From Pseudomonas paraglycinae (GTDB lineage: Bacteria > Pseudomonadota > Gammaproteobacteria > Pseudomonadales > Pseudomonadaceae), in assembly GCF_021601625.1 (NCBI RefSeq), contig NZ_BQHR01000005.1, positions 1-64,000 on the forward strand: a DNA stretch of 64,000 bases, written 5' to 3'. Made by a program: the position numbers and the translations under genes. Positions 45,678 through 56,789 of the stretch are shown here, one piece after another. Numbering within the stretch: position 1 is the first letter of the stretch; each line of letters begins with the position of its first letter. The notes beneath the pieces are model-generated. The model did not search any database and was not told the origin of the DNA. It saw only the letters and a list, made by a program, of their open reading frames with translations.

Positions 45678-45874
45678 GCCAGACCCCAACCGTCAACTGC
45701 CCGACTTGCGGCGCGCCCGTGGAATTCACCCCGGAAAACAAATACCGTCCGTTCTGCTCGGACCGCTGCAAACTGATCGACCTCGGCGCCTGGGCGTCGG
45801 AAGAGCACAAGATTCCGGTGGCCCCGGATGCCGAGGACGAACTGTTTTCCGGCGATTTCGACCCGCGTCACTGA
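45674..45874 (+). CDS. yacG: DNA gyrase inhibitor YacG
   Basis: Small zinc protein of 66 residues that binds GyrB and inhibits gyrase. The four zinc cysteines are in place: C-P-T-C near the start and C-S-D-R-C in the middle, followed by the family segment L-I-D-L-G-A-W and an acidic tail. It overlaps coaE by four bases (ATGA), the classical pilD-coaE-yacG arrangement. It converges with a small hypothetical gene 7 bp away. Confidence 0.95.
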   Translation: MSQTPTVNCPTCGAPVEFTPENKYRPFCSDRCKLIDLGAWASEEHKIPVAPDAEDELFSGDFDPRH

Positions 45875-45880
45875 TCCCGC

Positions 45881-46096
45881 TCAGGGCCGCATGAAGCCGT
45901 AGTCCTGATCGTCGTCGAGGTTTTCCGCCAGAAAACGCAACTCGTCGGCCAGGTCTTCGGCATTGCGCACCGCCTTGCTCTGCTGCACCACCGCACTGAG
46001 CAAGGCGCGCAGGCTCAGGCCCGGATCGAATCCCACCTCCTGCGCCATCTCCAGACTCTGCCGGGTTTCCTGCCTCGCCCACTCGTACACGCTCAT
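45881..46096 (-). CDS. Small hypothetical protein
   Basis: A 71-residue acidic, mostly helical cytoplasmic protein (starts M-S-V-Y-E-W-A-R-Q-E). No family is recognised with certainty. I take the ATG at 46096, with AGGAG seven bases before it, not the longer frame that continues to 46687 inside the permease-like gene in another phase. It is third in a leftward run after the thioredoxin-fold and permease-like genes, 65 bp after the latter. Gene order suggests conservation in Pseudomonas; the function is unknown. Confidence 0.7.
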   Translation of the reverse strand: MSVYEWARQETRQSLEMAQEVGFDPGLSLRALLSAVVQQSKAVRNAEDLADELRFLAENLDDDQDYGFMRP

Positions 46097-46161
46097 GCCG
46101 CTGCTCCTGAAGGGATTTGGCCGAGCATGAAATGCCGCGCGCAGAGTCGATTTGATGTGGA

Positions 46162-46851
46162 TCAAGACTTGGGATCGTCGTCCTTCCACGGCGCCGAAAG
46201 GTAGCGTGTGCGGTTGAAGGTCTCCAGCCATTCCGGGCAGAACACCACCAACGCGCTGACCACCATGCCGTTGATGAAGGCTTCGGGAAAAATCAGCAAC
46301 CACAGGTAACCGATGAAATCCTCCAGCCATTCCGGCATGGCAAAGAGGCCGTCGTACCAGAGCAACGTCAGACTCAGCGTCAGACACAACAACGCCGATA
46401 GCGCGGCGGCGAAAAAACCGGAACAGAAGATGTACACGAACGGATTGCGCGGCTGGGCGCGCTCGACCAGGATTGCCACGCATTCGGTGATCAGCACCGG
46501 CAACAGGATCAGCAAGGCGCCATTGACCCCGACGGCCACCAGGTCCTGACGCCCCAACAGCACCAGTCCCAGTTGCGCCACCAGTCCGCCGACGATCGCC
46601 AGCGGCCAGTCCAGCAGCAGCGTCACAGCCGTCATGCCGATGAAGTGGTAGGACACGCCGGTGTCGAAATCCCTGCGCACCAGCCACAGCAGAAACAACG
46701 CGAATACCGTGCCGAACAGCAAATGCTGACGGCGGTTATCGCTGAACAGCTCGACCCACGGTGCGCGGACAATCGCCCAGAGCAGCACCGGCAGGTAAAT
46801 CAACCATCCCAGCAGCAGGCTCGCAGACGACAGCAGCTCGGCGCCGATCAT
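46162..46851 (-). CDS. CbiM-like energy-coupling factor permease homologue
   Basis: An integral membrane protein of 229 residues with six or seven hydrophobic segments, resembling the CbiM/NikM substrate-binding permease family, including G-V-S-Y-H-F-I-G-M-T-A in the middle. The N-terminal metal-binding start M-H-I of true CbiM proteins is absent here, and no ATPase or CbiN/Q partner lies nearby, so nickel or cobalt transport should not be assumed. The ATG overlaps the thioredoxin-fold gene by four bases. Confidence 0.75.
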   Translation of the reverse strand: MIGAELLSSASLLLGWLIYLPVLLWAIVRAPWVELFSDNRRQHLLFGTVFALFLLWLVRRDFDTGVSYHFIGMTAVTLLLDWPLAIVGGLVAQLGLVLLGRQDLVAVGVNGALLILLPVLITECVAILVERAQPRNPFVYIFCSGFFAAALSALLCLTLSLTLLWYDGLFAMPEWLEDFIGYLWLLIFPEAFINGMVVSALVVFCPEWLETFNRTRYLSAPWKDDDPKS

Positions 46852-47315
46852 GGGCGAGCCTGCTCCAGCGCCTCACGTAGTTCAGCCGCCTGGGTGTATT
46901 CGTGCCGGGCCAGCAAACGCCCGTCCTTGAGCTGCAGCCAGAGCACCGCGCCTTCGGCCCCGGGGTAGCGCGAGGCCACGCGACTTTCGCGATCAAGCAA
47001 CACTCGATAGCTGTAATCACGCATCGCCGGAACGGCGAACATCTTCGCGATCAGCGCCGGCATGCGCTGGATATCGGCGACAAACACCGCGTGCCGCGCC
47101 TCCAGATAGCCCTTGGGCTGATCGGCCATGGCTTGCTTGAGCAGTTTCGCACCGTCCATGTCACGCGCCACCAACAGCGTCGTAGTGCGGTCATCGAGAG
47201 TAAACGGCTGATCGTACTGGTCCAGCAGCGTCCAGGGTGCCAGTCGCTCACCTATTTCCAGCGCATGGGCCCATAGCGGAACGACAGCGAACAACAACAG
47301 CCAGCGAAATTTCAC
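46848..47315 (-). CDS. Periplasmic thioredoxin-fold protein without CXXC
   Basis: A 155-residue exported protein with a signal peptide (about 1-18, W-A-H-A end) and a thioredoxin/YtfJ-like fold (G-E-R-L-A-P-W-T-L-L-D-Q-Y-D-Q-P-F near the start, V-L-L-D-R-E-S-R-V-A later). There is no cysteine in the entire chain, so redox activity of the usual kind is excluded. First in a leftward run with the CbiM-like gene. It is divergent from the DUF1780 gene. Function unknown. Confidence 0.72.
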   Translation of the reverse strand: MKFRWLLLFAVVPLWAHALEIGERLAPWTLLDQYDQPFTLDDRTTTLLVARDMDGAKLLKQAMADQPKGYLEARHAVFVADIQRMPALIAKMFAVPAMRDYSYRVLLDRESRVASRYPGAEGAVLWLQLKDGRLLARHEYTQAAELREALEQARP

Positions 47316-47445
47316 ATTCAGCCCCTTTCATTCGACGTTAATACACGGTGCCCTCAGTCTACACCGCCCCTCCCGACTGCCCACTGATGCACTTTGCCGC
47401 GCGAACGCTTTCTGCTTGTCGCAATTGAACGCTAAGCTAGGGCCT

Positions 47446-48072
47446 ATGGATGACTCAGATTATTTACGCCTGCTGACCATCGCGGCCGAGCAAGCCAACG
47501 CATTCCTGTCCAATGCCCGCAAATGGGAGCGTGAGCGTTGGGTCTGCCAGCGCCTGCTGCAAGGCTTGAACATTCCTTATCGCGCCGACGAATTCGCCCC
47601 GGCCGGTGAGCCGCCGGACGTTTTGTTTCGCGACGCCAATTTCGAGGTGTTTTTCGTCCTCGACGAAGGTCGTCGGCTGAACGACGAATGGCGCGATGAG
47701 CTGCAACGTCGGCGCAGTGCGTTTTCCCTCAGCCAACTGGTGAGGCGTGAAGCCAAGCCGCGGCGGATTCCGGCCAATGAATTTCTGCTGAGACTGGCGC
47801 CGACCTTGCGCAAGAAAGCGCACAACTACAAGGAACGCGGCATGGATCTCGGCGAGCTGGACATCATTGCCTTCGCCAGCCTCAAACGCGAAGTGCTCGA
47901 CCTCAACAGCCATTTTCCGCCGCCCACCGAATATTTGCGTCAGGGCTGGCGTTCGCTGTCGCTGGTCGGGCCGACCTTTGCCCGGGTGTTGTTCGCCCAT
48001 CCCGATGCCCCGGACTTTCTGCGCGGTAACCTGGGGCGCAGCATCGTGTTCGATGTCGGGATCAGCCTGTGA
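47446..48072 (+). CDS. DUF1780 domain-containing protein
   Basis: A 208-residue cytoplasmic protein of the DUF1780 family, found mainly in Pseudomonas. The sequence is Arg/Glu-rich with W-E-R-E-R-W-V-C-Q-R-L-L and E-F-A-P-A-G-E-P-P-D-V-L-F-R-D-A-N-F-E-V-F (D-x-E/F-E-V pattern recalls PD-(D/E)XK nuclease folds), but I cannot confirm catalysis. ATG 47446 is preferred over TTG 47416, since a TAGGG lies before it. Its stop overlaps the next gene (GTGA), so the two are coupled. Confidence 0.8.
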   Translation: MDDSDYLRLLTIAAEQANAFLSNARKWERERWVCQRLLQGLNIPYRADEFAPAGEPPDVLFRDANFEVFFVLDEGRRLNDEWRDELQRRRSAFSLSQLVRREAKPRRIPANEFLLRLAPTLRKKAHNYKERGMDLGELDIIAFASLKREVLDLNSHFPPPTEYLRQGWRSLSLVGPTFARVLFAHPDAPDFLRGNLGRSIVFDVGISL

Positions 48073-48596
48073 CGCCACTTCAACAATTGATTGCCGATGT
48101 TCCGCAGACCGGATGCGTGCGCTGGATTGGCGTGCGCCCCGAGTCACGGGGGCCGATGCTTGCGCTCGATGCGGTGGAGGCGCGGCTTGAAGCCGGGCTC
48201 ACTGGCGATCACGCTCGTCCCGGGGTGCGCAATGCGCGGCAGGTGACGCTGATTCAGTGGGAGCATCTGGCCGTGATCAGCGCCCTGATGGGCCGGTCGG
48301 CCGAACAACCGGTCACGCCTGAAGATCTGCGGCGCAATCTCGTTATAAGCGGGATCAACCTGTTCAGCCTCAAGGGGCGGCGCTTTCGCATTGGTCAGGC
48401 GATTTTCGAAACCACGGGCTGGTGCCAGCCGTGTGCGCGCCTGCAAAACAACCTTGGCCCCGGAACATTCCAGGCCGTGCGCGGGCATGGCGGAATCACC
48501 GCACGAGTGTTACAAAGCGGGATCATTCGCCTCGGGGACAGTGTGTCTGTCGAACCGGTCCCGGACAGTGGCTATGCTGCGTTCAATCCCGGTTGA
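48069..48596 (+). CDS. MOSC domain-containing protein
   Basis: A 175-residue protein of the MOSC (Mo-cofactor sulfurase C-terminal) superfamily, with the conserved pattern R-R-N-L-V-I-S-G-I-N-L, then F-E-T-T-G-W-C-Q-P-C and the C in the metal/sulfur-carrier position. It probably binds or transfers sulfur or the molybdenum cofactor; the partner enzyme is not evident here. A GTG start overlaps the DUF1780 stop (GTGA). No other Mo-cofactor gene is adjacent, though msrP elsewhere in the window is a Mo enzyme. Confidence 0.85.
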   Translation: MTPLQQLIADVPQTGCVRWIGVRPESRGPMLALDAVEARLEAGLTGDHARPGVRNARQVTLIQWEHLAVISALMGRSAEQPVTPEDLRRNLVISGINLFSLKGRRFRIGQAIFETTGWCQPCARLQNNLGPGTFQAVRGHGGITARVLQSGIIRLGDSVSVEPVPDSGYAAFNPG

Positions 48597-48647
48597 AAAC
48601 CGCTGTAGCGTGTTCTCATTCAGTAACGTCTACCTGACGAGGCCTTT

Positions 48648-48821
48648 ATGACCAGCCGCCTGAACCCCGAAGACCAGAAGCATGTCGAAGAGTACCTGCA
48701 GTTGTCCCAACACCGTGTCGAGCGCCGGCCATTCCGGCCGTGGATGCTCCTGGTGCTGGTGCTGGCAGTGACTATTGGTCTGGGCCTGTTGAGCCGACTT
48801 ATCAGTTACCTGACGCTATGA
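48648..48821 (+). CDS. DUF3094 family small membrane protein
   Basis: A 57-residue protein with a polar N-terminus (M-T-S-R-L-N-P-E-D-Q-K-H-V-E-E-Y) and one C-terminal membrane helix (about 32-54). It matches the DUF3094 family as I know it, widely found in Pseudomonas before ndh. The role is unknown. The start ATG follows GAGG at 48638. It is too short to show in ordinary long-ORF lists but is preceded and followed by coding genes in the same direction. Confidence 0.78.
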   Translation: MTSRLNPEDQKHVEEYLQLSQHRVERRPFRPWMLLVLVLAVTIGLGLLSRLISYLTL

Positions 48822-48884
48822 GCTGCATCGCGCTCGCTCGGGTAGCCGTACCGATTTCCTTTCAAAACCTTGCGAGCTATCCCT

Positions 48885-50183
48885 ATGTCCCATCGTATTG
48901 TCATTGTCGGCGGCGGCGCCGGCGGTCTGGAGTTGGCTACCCGTCTGGGTAAGACTCTGGGCAAACGCGGCACCGCCAGCATCATGCTGGTTGACGCGAA
49001 CCTCACGCACATCTGGAAACCGCTGTTGCACGAAGTGGCCGCCGGATCGCTGAACTCTTCCGAAGACGAACTCAACTATGTCGCCCAGGCCAAATGGAAC
49101 CACTTCGAGTTCCAGCTGGGGCGCATGAGCGGGCTCGATCGTGAGCAGAAGAAGATCCAGCTGGCTGCCACCTACGACGAAAACGGCGTTGAGCTGGTTC
49201 CGGCGCGGGAAGTGCCCTATGACTCGCTGGTGATCGCGGTCGGCAGCACCACCAACGATTTCGGCACCCAGGGCGCCGCGCAACACTGCCTGTTCCTCGA
49301 CACCCGCAAACAGGCCGAGCGCTTCCACCAGCAACTGCTCAATCACTATCTGCGTGCTCACGCCGGGCAGACCGATGTGGTCCAGCAGATCAGCGTGGCC
49401 ATCGTTGGCGCCGGCGCCACGGGTGTCGAACTGGCGGCCGAGCTGCACAACGCCGCCCATGAACTGGCGGCTTACGGTCTGGACCGAATCAAACCGGAAA
49501 ACATGCACATCACCCTGATCGAAGCCGGGCCACGGGTGCTGCCAGCCCTGCCTGAGCGCATCAGCGGGCCGGTGCACAAGACTCTGGAGAAACTCGGGGT
49601 CAACGTGATGACCAACGCGTCGGTCAGTCAGGTCACCGCCGACAGCCTGATCACCGCCGATGGCAACGAGATCAAGGCCAGTCTGAAAGTCTGGGCCGCC
49701 GGGATCCGCGCACCGGGTTTCCTCAAGGACATCGACGGTCTGGAAACCAACCGCATCAATCAGCTGCAAGTGCTGCCGACGCTGCAGACCACCCGCGACG
49801 AAAACATTTTCGCCTTCGGTGACTGCGCCGCCTGCCCGCAACCGGGCTCGGATCGCAACGTTCCACCTCGGGCCCAGGCCGCGCATCAACAGGCCTCGCT
49901 GCTGGCCAAGTCGCTGAAACTGCGCATCGAAGGCAAGACCCTGCCGGAGTACAAGTACACCGACTACGGCTCGCTGATTTCGCTGTCGCGTTTTTCGGCG
50001 GTGGGTAACCTGATGGGCAACCTGACCGGCAGCGTGATGCTTGAGGGCTGGCTGGCGCGGATGTTTTACGTGTCGCTGTACCGCATGCACCAGATGGCGC
50101 TGTACGGGCCGTTCCGCACGGCGATGCTGATGCTGGGCAGCAAGATCGGACGCGGCACCGAGCCACGCCTGAAGCTGCACTGA
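48885..50183 (+). CDS. ndh: Type II NADH dehydrogenase
   Basis: Single-subunit, non-proton-pumping NADH:quinone oxidoreductase at the inner membrane surface. The 432-residue product has an FAD-binding Rossmann motif at the start (V-I-V-G-G-G-A-G-G-L-E-L), a second NADH-binding G-A-G-A-T-G-V-E-L near 173-181 and the C-terminal amphipathic helix region. The ATG at 48885 is preferred over a TTG 15 bp upstream. It ends at a terminator. The family is common and length is typical. Confidence 0.94.
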   Translation: MSHRIVIVGGGAGGLELATRLGKTLGKRGTASIMLVDANLTHIWKPLLHEVAAGSLNSSEDELNYVAQAKWNHFEFQLGRMSGLDREQKKIQLAATYDENGVELVPAREVPYDSLVIAVGSTTNDFGTQGAAQHCLFLDTRKQAERFHQQLLNHYLRAHAGQTDVVQQISVAIVGAGATGVELAAELHNAAHELAAYGLDRIKPENMHITLIEAGPRVLPALPERISGPVHKTLEKLGVNVMTNASVSQVTADSLITADGNEIKASLKVWAAGIRAPGFLKDIDGLETNRINQLQVLPTLQTTRDENIFAFGDCAACPQPGSDRNVPPRAQAAHQQASLLAKSLKLRIEGKTLPEYKYTDYGSLISLSRFSAVGNLMGNLTGSVMLEGWLARMFYVSLYRMHQMALYGPFRTAMLMLGSKIGRGTEPRLKLH

Positions 50184-50189
50184 TGTAAT

Positions 50190-50226
50190 AACACCGTGGG
50201 GGCGGGCTCGCCCTCACGGTGTTTTG
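50190..50226 (+). terminator. Intrinsic terminator after ndh
   Basis: AACACCGTG (50190-50198) and CACGGTGTT (50215-50223) pair around a GC-rich inner hairpin, followed by TTG-TCTT. Confidence 0.75.
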
Positions 50227-50394
50227 TCTTCTACTGTATCTGCCCCCTGCTTTCCCCACCTTCGCTTACAAACGTCCCGCTCCTCGACACAGACGCGATA
50301 CACCGCCACCGCTTAATGGCCACACCCGAGCACAACTGCTCCGGCTTGATCGCCCTTAACGTGTGGTTGCGCAGTGCAACCGAAGGAGAATGCA

Positions 50395-50802
50395 ATGTCC
50401 CGTACTTCGAAAATCGGCAAAAACTCCCTTGGCCTGGTCGGTGCCGTACTGGCCGGCGGCCTGATGCTGTCCGGCTCGGTGTTCGCCGCGCAACCGCTGG
50501 CCCAGGGCTACATGGTTGCCTCGGCTGAAACCTCGGTGAAAACCCCGGAAGGCAAATGCGGTGAAGGCAAATGCGGCGATGCGTCGATGGCCAAGACCGA
50601 CACCGATGGCGACGGCAAGGTCTCGCGCGCCGAGTTCCTGAAGGTCGCGCCGAAGTCCGACTTCGACAAGATCGACACCAACCACGACGGCTTCATCGAC
50701 GAGCAAGAGGCGTACAACAACGTCAAGGCCAATTTCGAAGCCAATGGCAAGAAAATGCCGAAAGGCCTGTTCGAACACCTGAAAGACCAGGATGGTGCCT
50801 GA
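50395..50802 (+). CDS. EF-hand protein with EGKCG repeats, orphan bufferin/HvfA-like
   Basis: A 135-residue exported protein. It has a long signal sequence (about 1-34), a short linker Q-P-L-A-Q-G-Y-M, a tandem E-G-K-C-G-E-G-K-C-G (near 56-65), and two EF-hand loops (D-T-D-G-D-G-K and D-T-N-H-D-G-F). The Cys motif is that of HvfA/BufA1 bufferin precursors, whose cysteines are modified by a DUF692 enzyme to bind copper. Here no DUF692 or DUF2063 gene is adjacent. AAGGAG precedes the ATG. A calcium-binding role of the EF-hands is inferred. Confidence 0.8.
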   Translation: MSRTSKIGKNSLGLVGAVLAGGLMLSGSVFAAQPLAQGYMVASAETSVKTPEGKCGEGKCGDASMAKTDTDGDGKVSRAEFLKVAPKSDFDKIDTNHDGFIDEQEAYNNVKANFEANGKKMPKGLFEHLKDQDGA

Positions 50803-50824
50803 TTTTCAGCCTGCCCGACAAAAC

Positions 50825-50860
50825 AAGCCGCGCGATCTCTGACGAGAAGCGCGGCTTTTT
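50825..50860 (+). terminator. Intrinsic terminator after EF-hand gene
   Basis: AAGCCGCGC (50825-50833) and GCGCGGCTT (50849-50857) form a 9-bp stem followed by TTTTT, between the EF-hand gene and the convergent chemoreceptor. Confidence 0.8.
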
Positions 50861-50873
50861 CACGCCTGCACGA

Positions 50874-52568
<1,695 letters not shown>

Positions 52569-52615
52569 CTATCGGCAAGTTGTATGACGACTTGAATGAA
52601 ACATTTCCGCAGGGC

Positions 52616-52653
52616 AAAAAAAATCCCCGTATCTTTCGATACGAGGATTTTTA
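52616..52653 (-). terminator. Terminator of the tRNA cluster
   Basis: On the minus strand a stem ATCCTCGTAT-CGAAAG-ATACGGGGAT is followed by a run of eight T. It lies directly downstream of the last tRNA-Pro. Confidence 0.85.
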
Positions 52654-52656
52654 ATA

Positions 52657-52733
52657 TGGTCGGGGTAGGGGGATTCGAACTCCCGACATCCTGCTCCCAA
52701 AGCAGGCGCGCTACCGGACTGCGCTATACCCCG
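52657..52733 (-). tRNA. tRNA-Pro(TGG), downstream copy
   Basis: A 77-nt tRNA with encoded CCA; the acceptor pairs CGGGGTA with TACCCCG, and the anticodon loop TTTGGGA gives TGG. It is a near-copy of the tRNA-Pro at 52912-52988, with two differences (G and C in one T-stem pair, against A and T). A terminator-like hairpin (52735-52766) lies just upstream of it in the direction of transcription. Confidence 0.95.
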
Positions 52734-52734
52734 G

Positions 52735-52766
52735 TAAAAAAAAGGCGACCTTTCAAAGATCGCCTT
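52735..52766 (-). terminator. Internal terminator-like hairpin in the tRNA cluster
   Basis: On the minus strand AAGGCGA (52760-52766) pairs with TCGCCTT (52742-52748), with CTTTGAAAG between and a run of eight T after. It lies between tRNA-Lys and the last tRNA-Pro and may reduce or process transcription of the latter. Confidence 0.65.
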
Positions 52767-52830
52767 CTTCGATCAGCGCTTTTGGCTTCTGATCTTAAGA
52801 TTCGATCCCAGTATTACCTGGTTTCAAAAA

Positions 52831-52906
52831 TGGTGGGTCGTGTGGGATTCGAACCTACGACCAATTGGTTAAAAGCCAACTGCTCTACCAACTGAGCTAA
52901 CGACCC
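52831..52906 (-). tRNA. tRNA-Lys(TTT)
   Basis: A 76-nt tRNA with encoded CCA; acceptor GGGTCGT/ACGACCC, and the anticodon loop CTTTTAA gives TTT. It is followed on the minus strand by the internal hairpin and the second tRNA-Pro. Confidence 0.95.
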
Positions 52907-52911
52907 AAAAA

Positions 52912-52988
52912 TGGTCGGGGTAAGGGGATTCGAACTCCTGACATCCTGCTCCCAAAGCAGGCGCGCTACCGGACTGCGCTATACCCCG
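52912..52988 (-). tRNA. tRNA-Pro(TGG), upstream copy
   Basis: A 77-nt tRNA with encoded CCA; anticodon loop TTTGGGA gives TGG. It is identical to the copy at 52657-52733 except for one T-stem base pair, which changes from G-C to A-U by two matched substitutions. It lies between tRNA-Asn and tRNA-Lys. Confidence 0.95.
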
Positions 52989-52997
52989 GTTTGAAAT

Positions 52998-53073
52998 TGG
53001 CTCCGTGACCAGGACTCGAACCTGGGACCCAATGATTAACAGTCATTTGCTCTACCGACTGAGCTATCACGGA
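52998..53073 (-). tRNA. tRNA-Asn(GTT)
   Basis: A 76-nt tRNA with encoded CCA; acceptor TCCGTGA/TCACGGA, and the anticodon loop CTGTTAA gives GTT. It is first in the transcript Asn-Pro-Lys-(Pro), about 80 bp after a strong stable-RNA promoter. Confidence 0.95.
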
Positions 53074-53159
53074 ACTACATATTTCAATTTACAACGGTGA
53101 AACTTGCAGCTTCTCGACATCGTTTTCGCATCGCTGCGTTCGTGTGTCTGAGGCGCGCT

Positions 53160-53187
53160 ATTCTACAACCTAGAACACCTCTGTCAA
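53160..53187 (-). promoter_or_regulatory. Stable-RNA promoter of the tRNA cluster
   Basis: On the minus strand TTGACA (53182-53187) and TAGAAT (53160-53165) are 16 bp apart, with the GC-rich discriminator AGCGCGCC after it. It is almost the same as two of the rRNA promoters at the left edge. Confidence 0.8.
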
Positions 53188-53280
53188 CCCCCTAAATTGC
53201 TTTCAAGTTAATGATTTGCAACTTATTTCAGATTTCTGCCCAGTGAGCTGAAACCGTGTTGGTGACTGACTGCGGGGCGC

Positions 53281-53309
53281 ACTTTACAAGCCTTTTCCTT
53301 TGAGTTCAA
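53281..53309 (-). promoter_or_regulatory. Second, upstream promoter of the tRNA cluster
   Basis: On the minus strand TTGAAC (53304-53309) and TAAAGT (53281-53286) are 17 bp apart and followed by GCGCCCCGC. This GC-rich discriminator again suggests stringent control. It begins directly after the clpB terminator. Confidence 0.5.
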
Positions 53310-53319
53310 CAGCCTGGCG

Positions 53320-53348
53320 AAAAAAAAGGCCTCGCATCGCGAGGCCTT
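53320..53348 (-). terminator. Intrinsic terminator after clpB
   Basis: On the minus strand AAGGCCTCGC-GAT-GCGAGGCCTT is followed by about eight T. It lies 24 bp past the clpB stop. Confidence 0.87.
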
Positions 53349-53371
53349 CCTTACTTCACCACCGTCGAGCG

Positions 53372-55936
<2,565 letters not shown>

Positions 55937-56009
55937 GGGTCACCTTCCTTTTGAGCAGGCCGGACCTAAAAAACCATCCTGAATAAAGAAACCTGCCAGA
56001 TACCGCTAT

Positions 56010-56037
56010 AGATGCGGTCGATTCTGGAAGATTCAAG
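56010..56037 (-). promoter_or_regulatory. Sigma-32 (heat shock) promoter of clpB
   Basis: On the minus strand CTTGAA (56032-56037), 14 bp, then CCGCATCT (56010-56017) matches the consensus CTTGAA-N13-15-CCCCATNT at all but one position. It lies between the pgeF stop and clpB, giving clpB its own heat-inducible transcript with a leader of about 65 nt. Confidence 0.75.
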
Positions 56038-56066
56038 CGTCAGGGAGTTGATGCAGATCAGAGAGT

Positions 56067-56789
56067 TTAGCGGGTAAGCCAGACTAAAGAGGCGAAGCGA
56101 CCAGTGCGAGGCGCACGGCGATAGGAAAAGAAGCGCGGATCGGTCACTGTACAGAAACCGCCACCATAAACAGCGGTGACACCGCGGACCGCCAGACGCA
56201 GCCGCGCCAGCTTATAGATGTCAGCCATGAACTTGCCGGCGTTGTGGCTCGGGACAAAGGCTGTCTCGGCTTCGGGCAATTGATTGATGAAGACTTCCCG
56301 GACTTCCGGGCCGACTTCAAAGGCTTGCGGGCCGATAGCCGGGCCGAGCCAGACCAGAACGTCTTCGGCGGGCACGTCCAGACTGTCGAGGGTGGCCTCC
56401 AGCACGCCGGCCGCCAATCCACGCCAACCGGCATGAGCCGCCGCGACGCGAGTACCGGCACGGTCGCAGAACAGCGCCGGCAGGCAGTCGGCGGTCATCG
56501 CCGCACACGCGATACCGGGTGTTGCCGTCCAGCTGGCATCCGCCGTGGCCACCACGGACGGATCAGCATGCGCCACGGCAATCCCGTGCACTTGCTGCAA
56601 CCAGGCAGGCTTTATAGAGAAGTGTTCGGTCAGGCGCCGACGGTTTTCGACGACGGCCTCGGGACGGTCATCGACATGATCGCCCAGGTTGAGGCTGTCG
56701 AACGGCGCCTCGCTGACGCCGCCCTCGCGAGTGGTGACACAGGCCTTGACGCTGGCCGGCGCGGGCCAGTCCGGCGTCAGCCAGTTCAT
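56067..56789 (-). CDS. pgeF: PgeF, peptidoglycan editing factor / multicopper-type laccase-domain protein
   Basis: A 240-residue protein of the YfiH family, described as polyphenol oxidase and as peptidoglycan editing factor that hydrolyses wrongly loaded muropeptide precursors. It shows the family motif Q-Q-V-H-G, A-D-C-L-P, A-A-H-A-G-W-R-G-L-A-A-G and the later C-T-V-T, giving the His/Cys metal site. The ATG at 56789 overlaps the rluD stop (ATGA), so a longer frame from 56834 is rejected. It lies within rluD-pgeF-clpB. Confidence 0.93.
   Translation of the reverse strand: MNWLTPDWPAPASVKACVTTREGGVSEAPFDSLNLGDHVDDRPEAVVENRRRLTEHFSIKPAWLQQVHGIAVAHADPSVVATADASWTATPGIACAAMTADCLPALFCDRAGTRVAAAHAGWRGLAAGVLEATLDSLDVPAEDVLVWLGPAIGPQAFEVGPEVREVFINQLPEAETAFVPSHNAGKFMADIYKLARLRLAVRGVTAVYGGGFCTVTDPRFFSYRRAPRTGRFASLVWLTR

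Noticed and set aside
52596-52895. A 99-codon rightward frame over the tRNA genes
   Set aside because: It is the usual false frame read from the complement of tRNA-Pro and tRNA-Lys (with the G-F-E-L-P-T-S-C-S-Q pattern), explained by the tRNAs.
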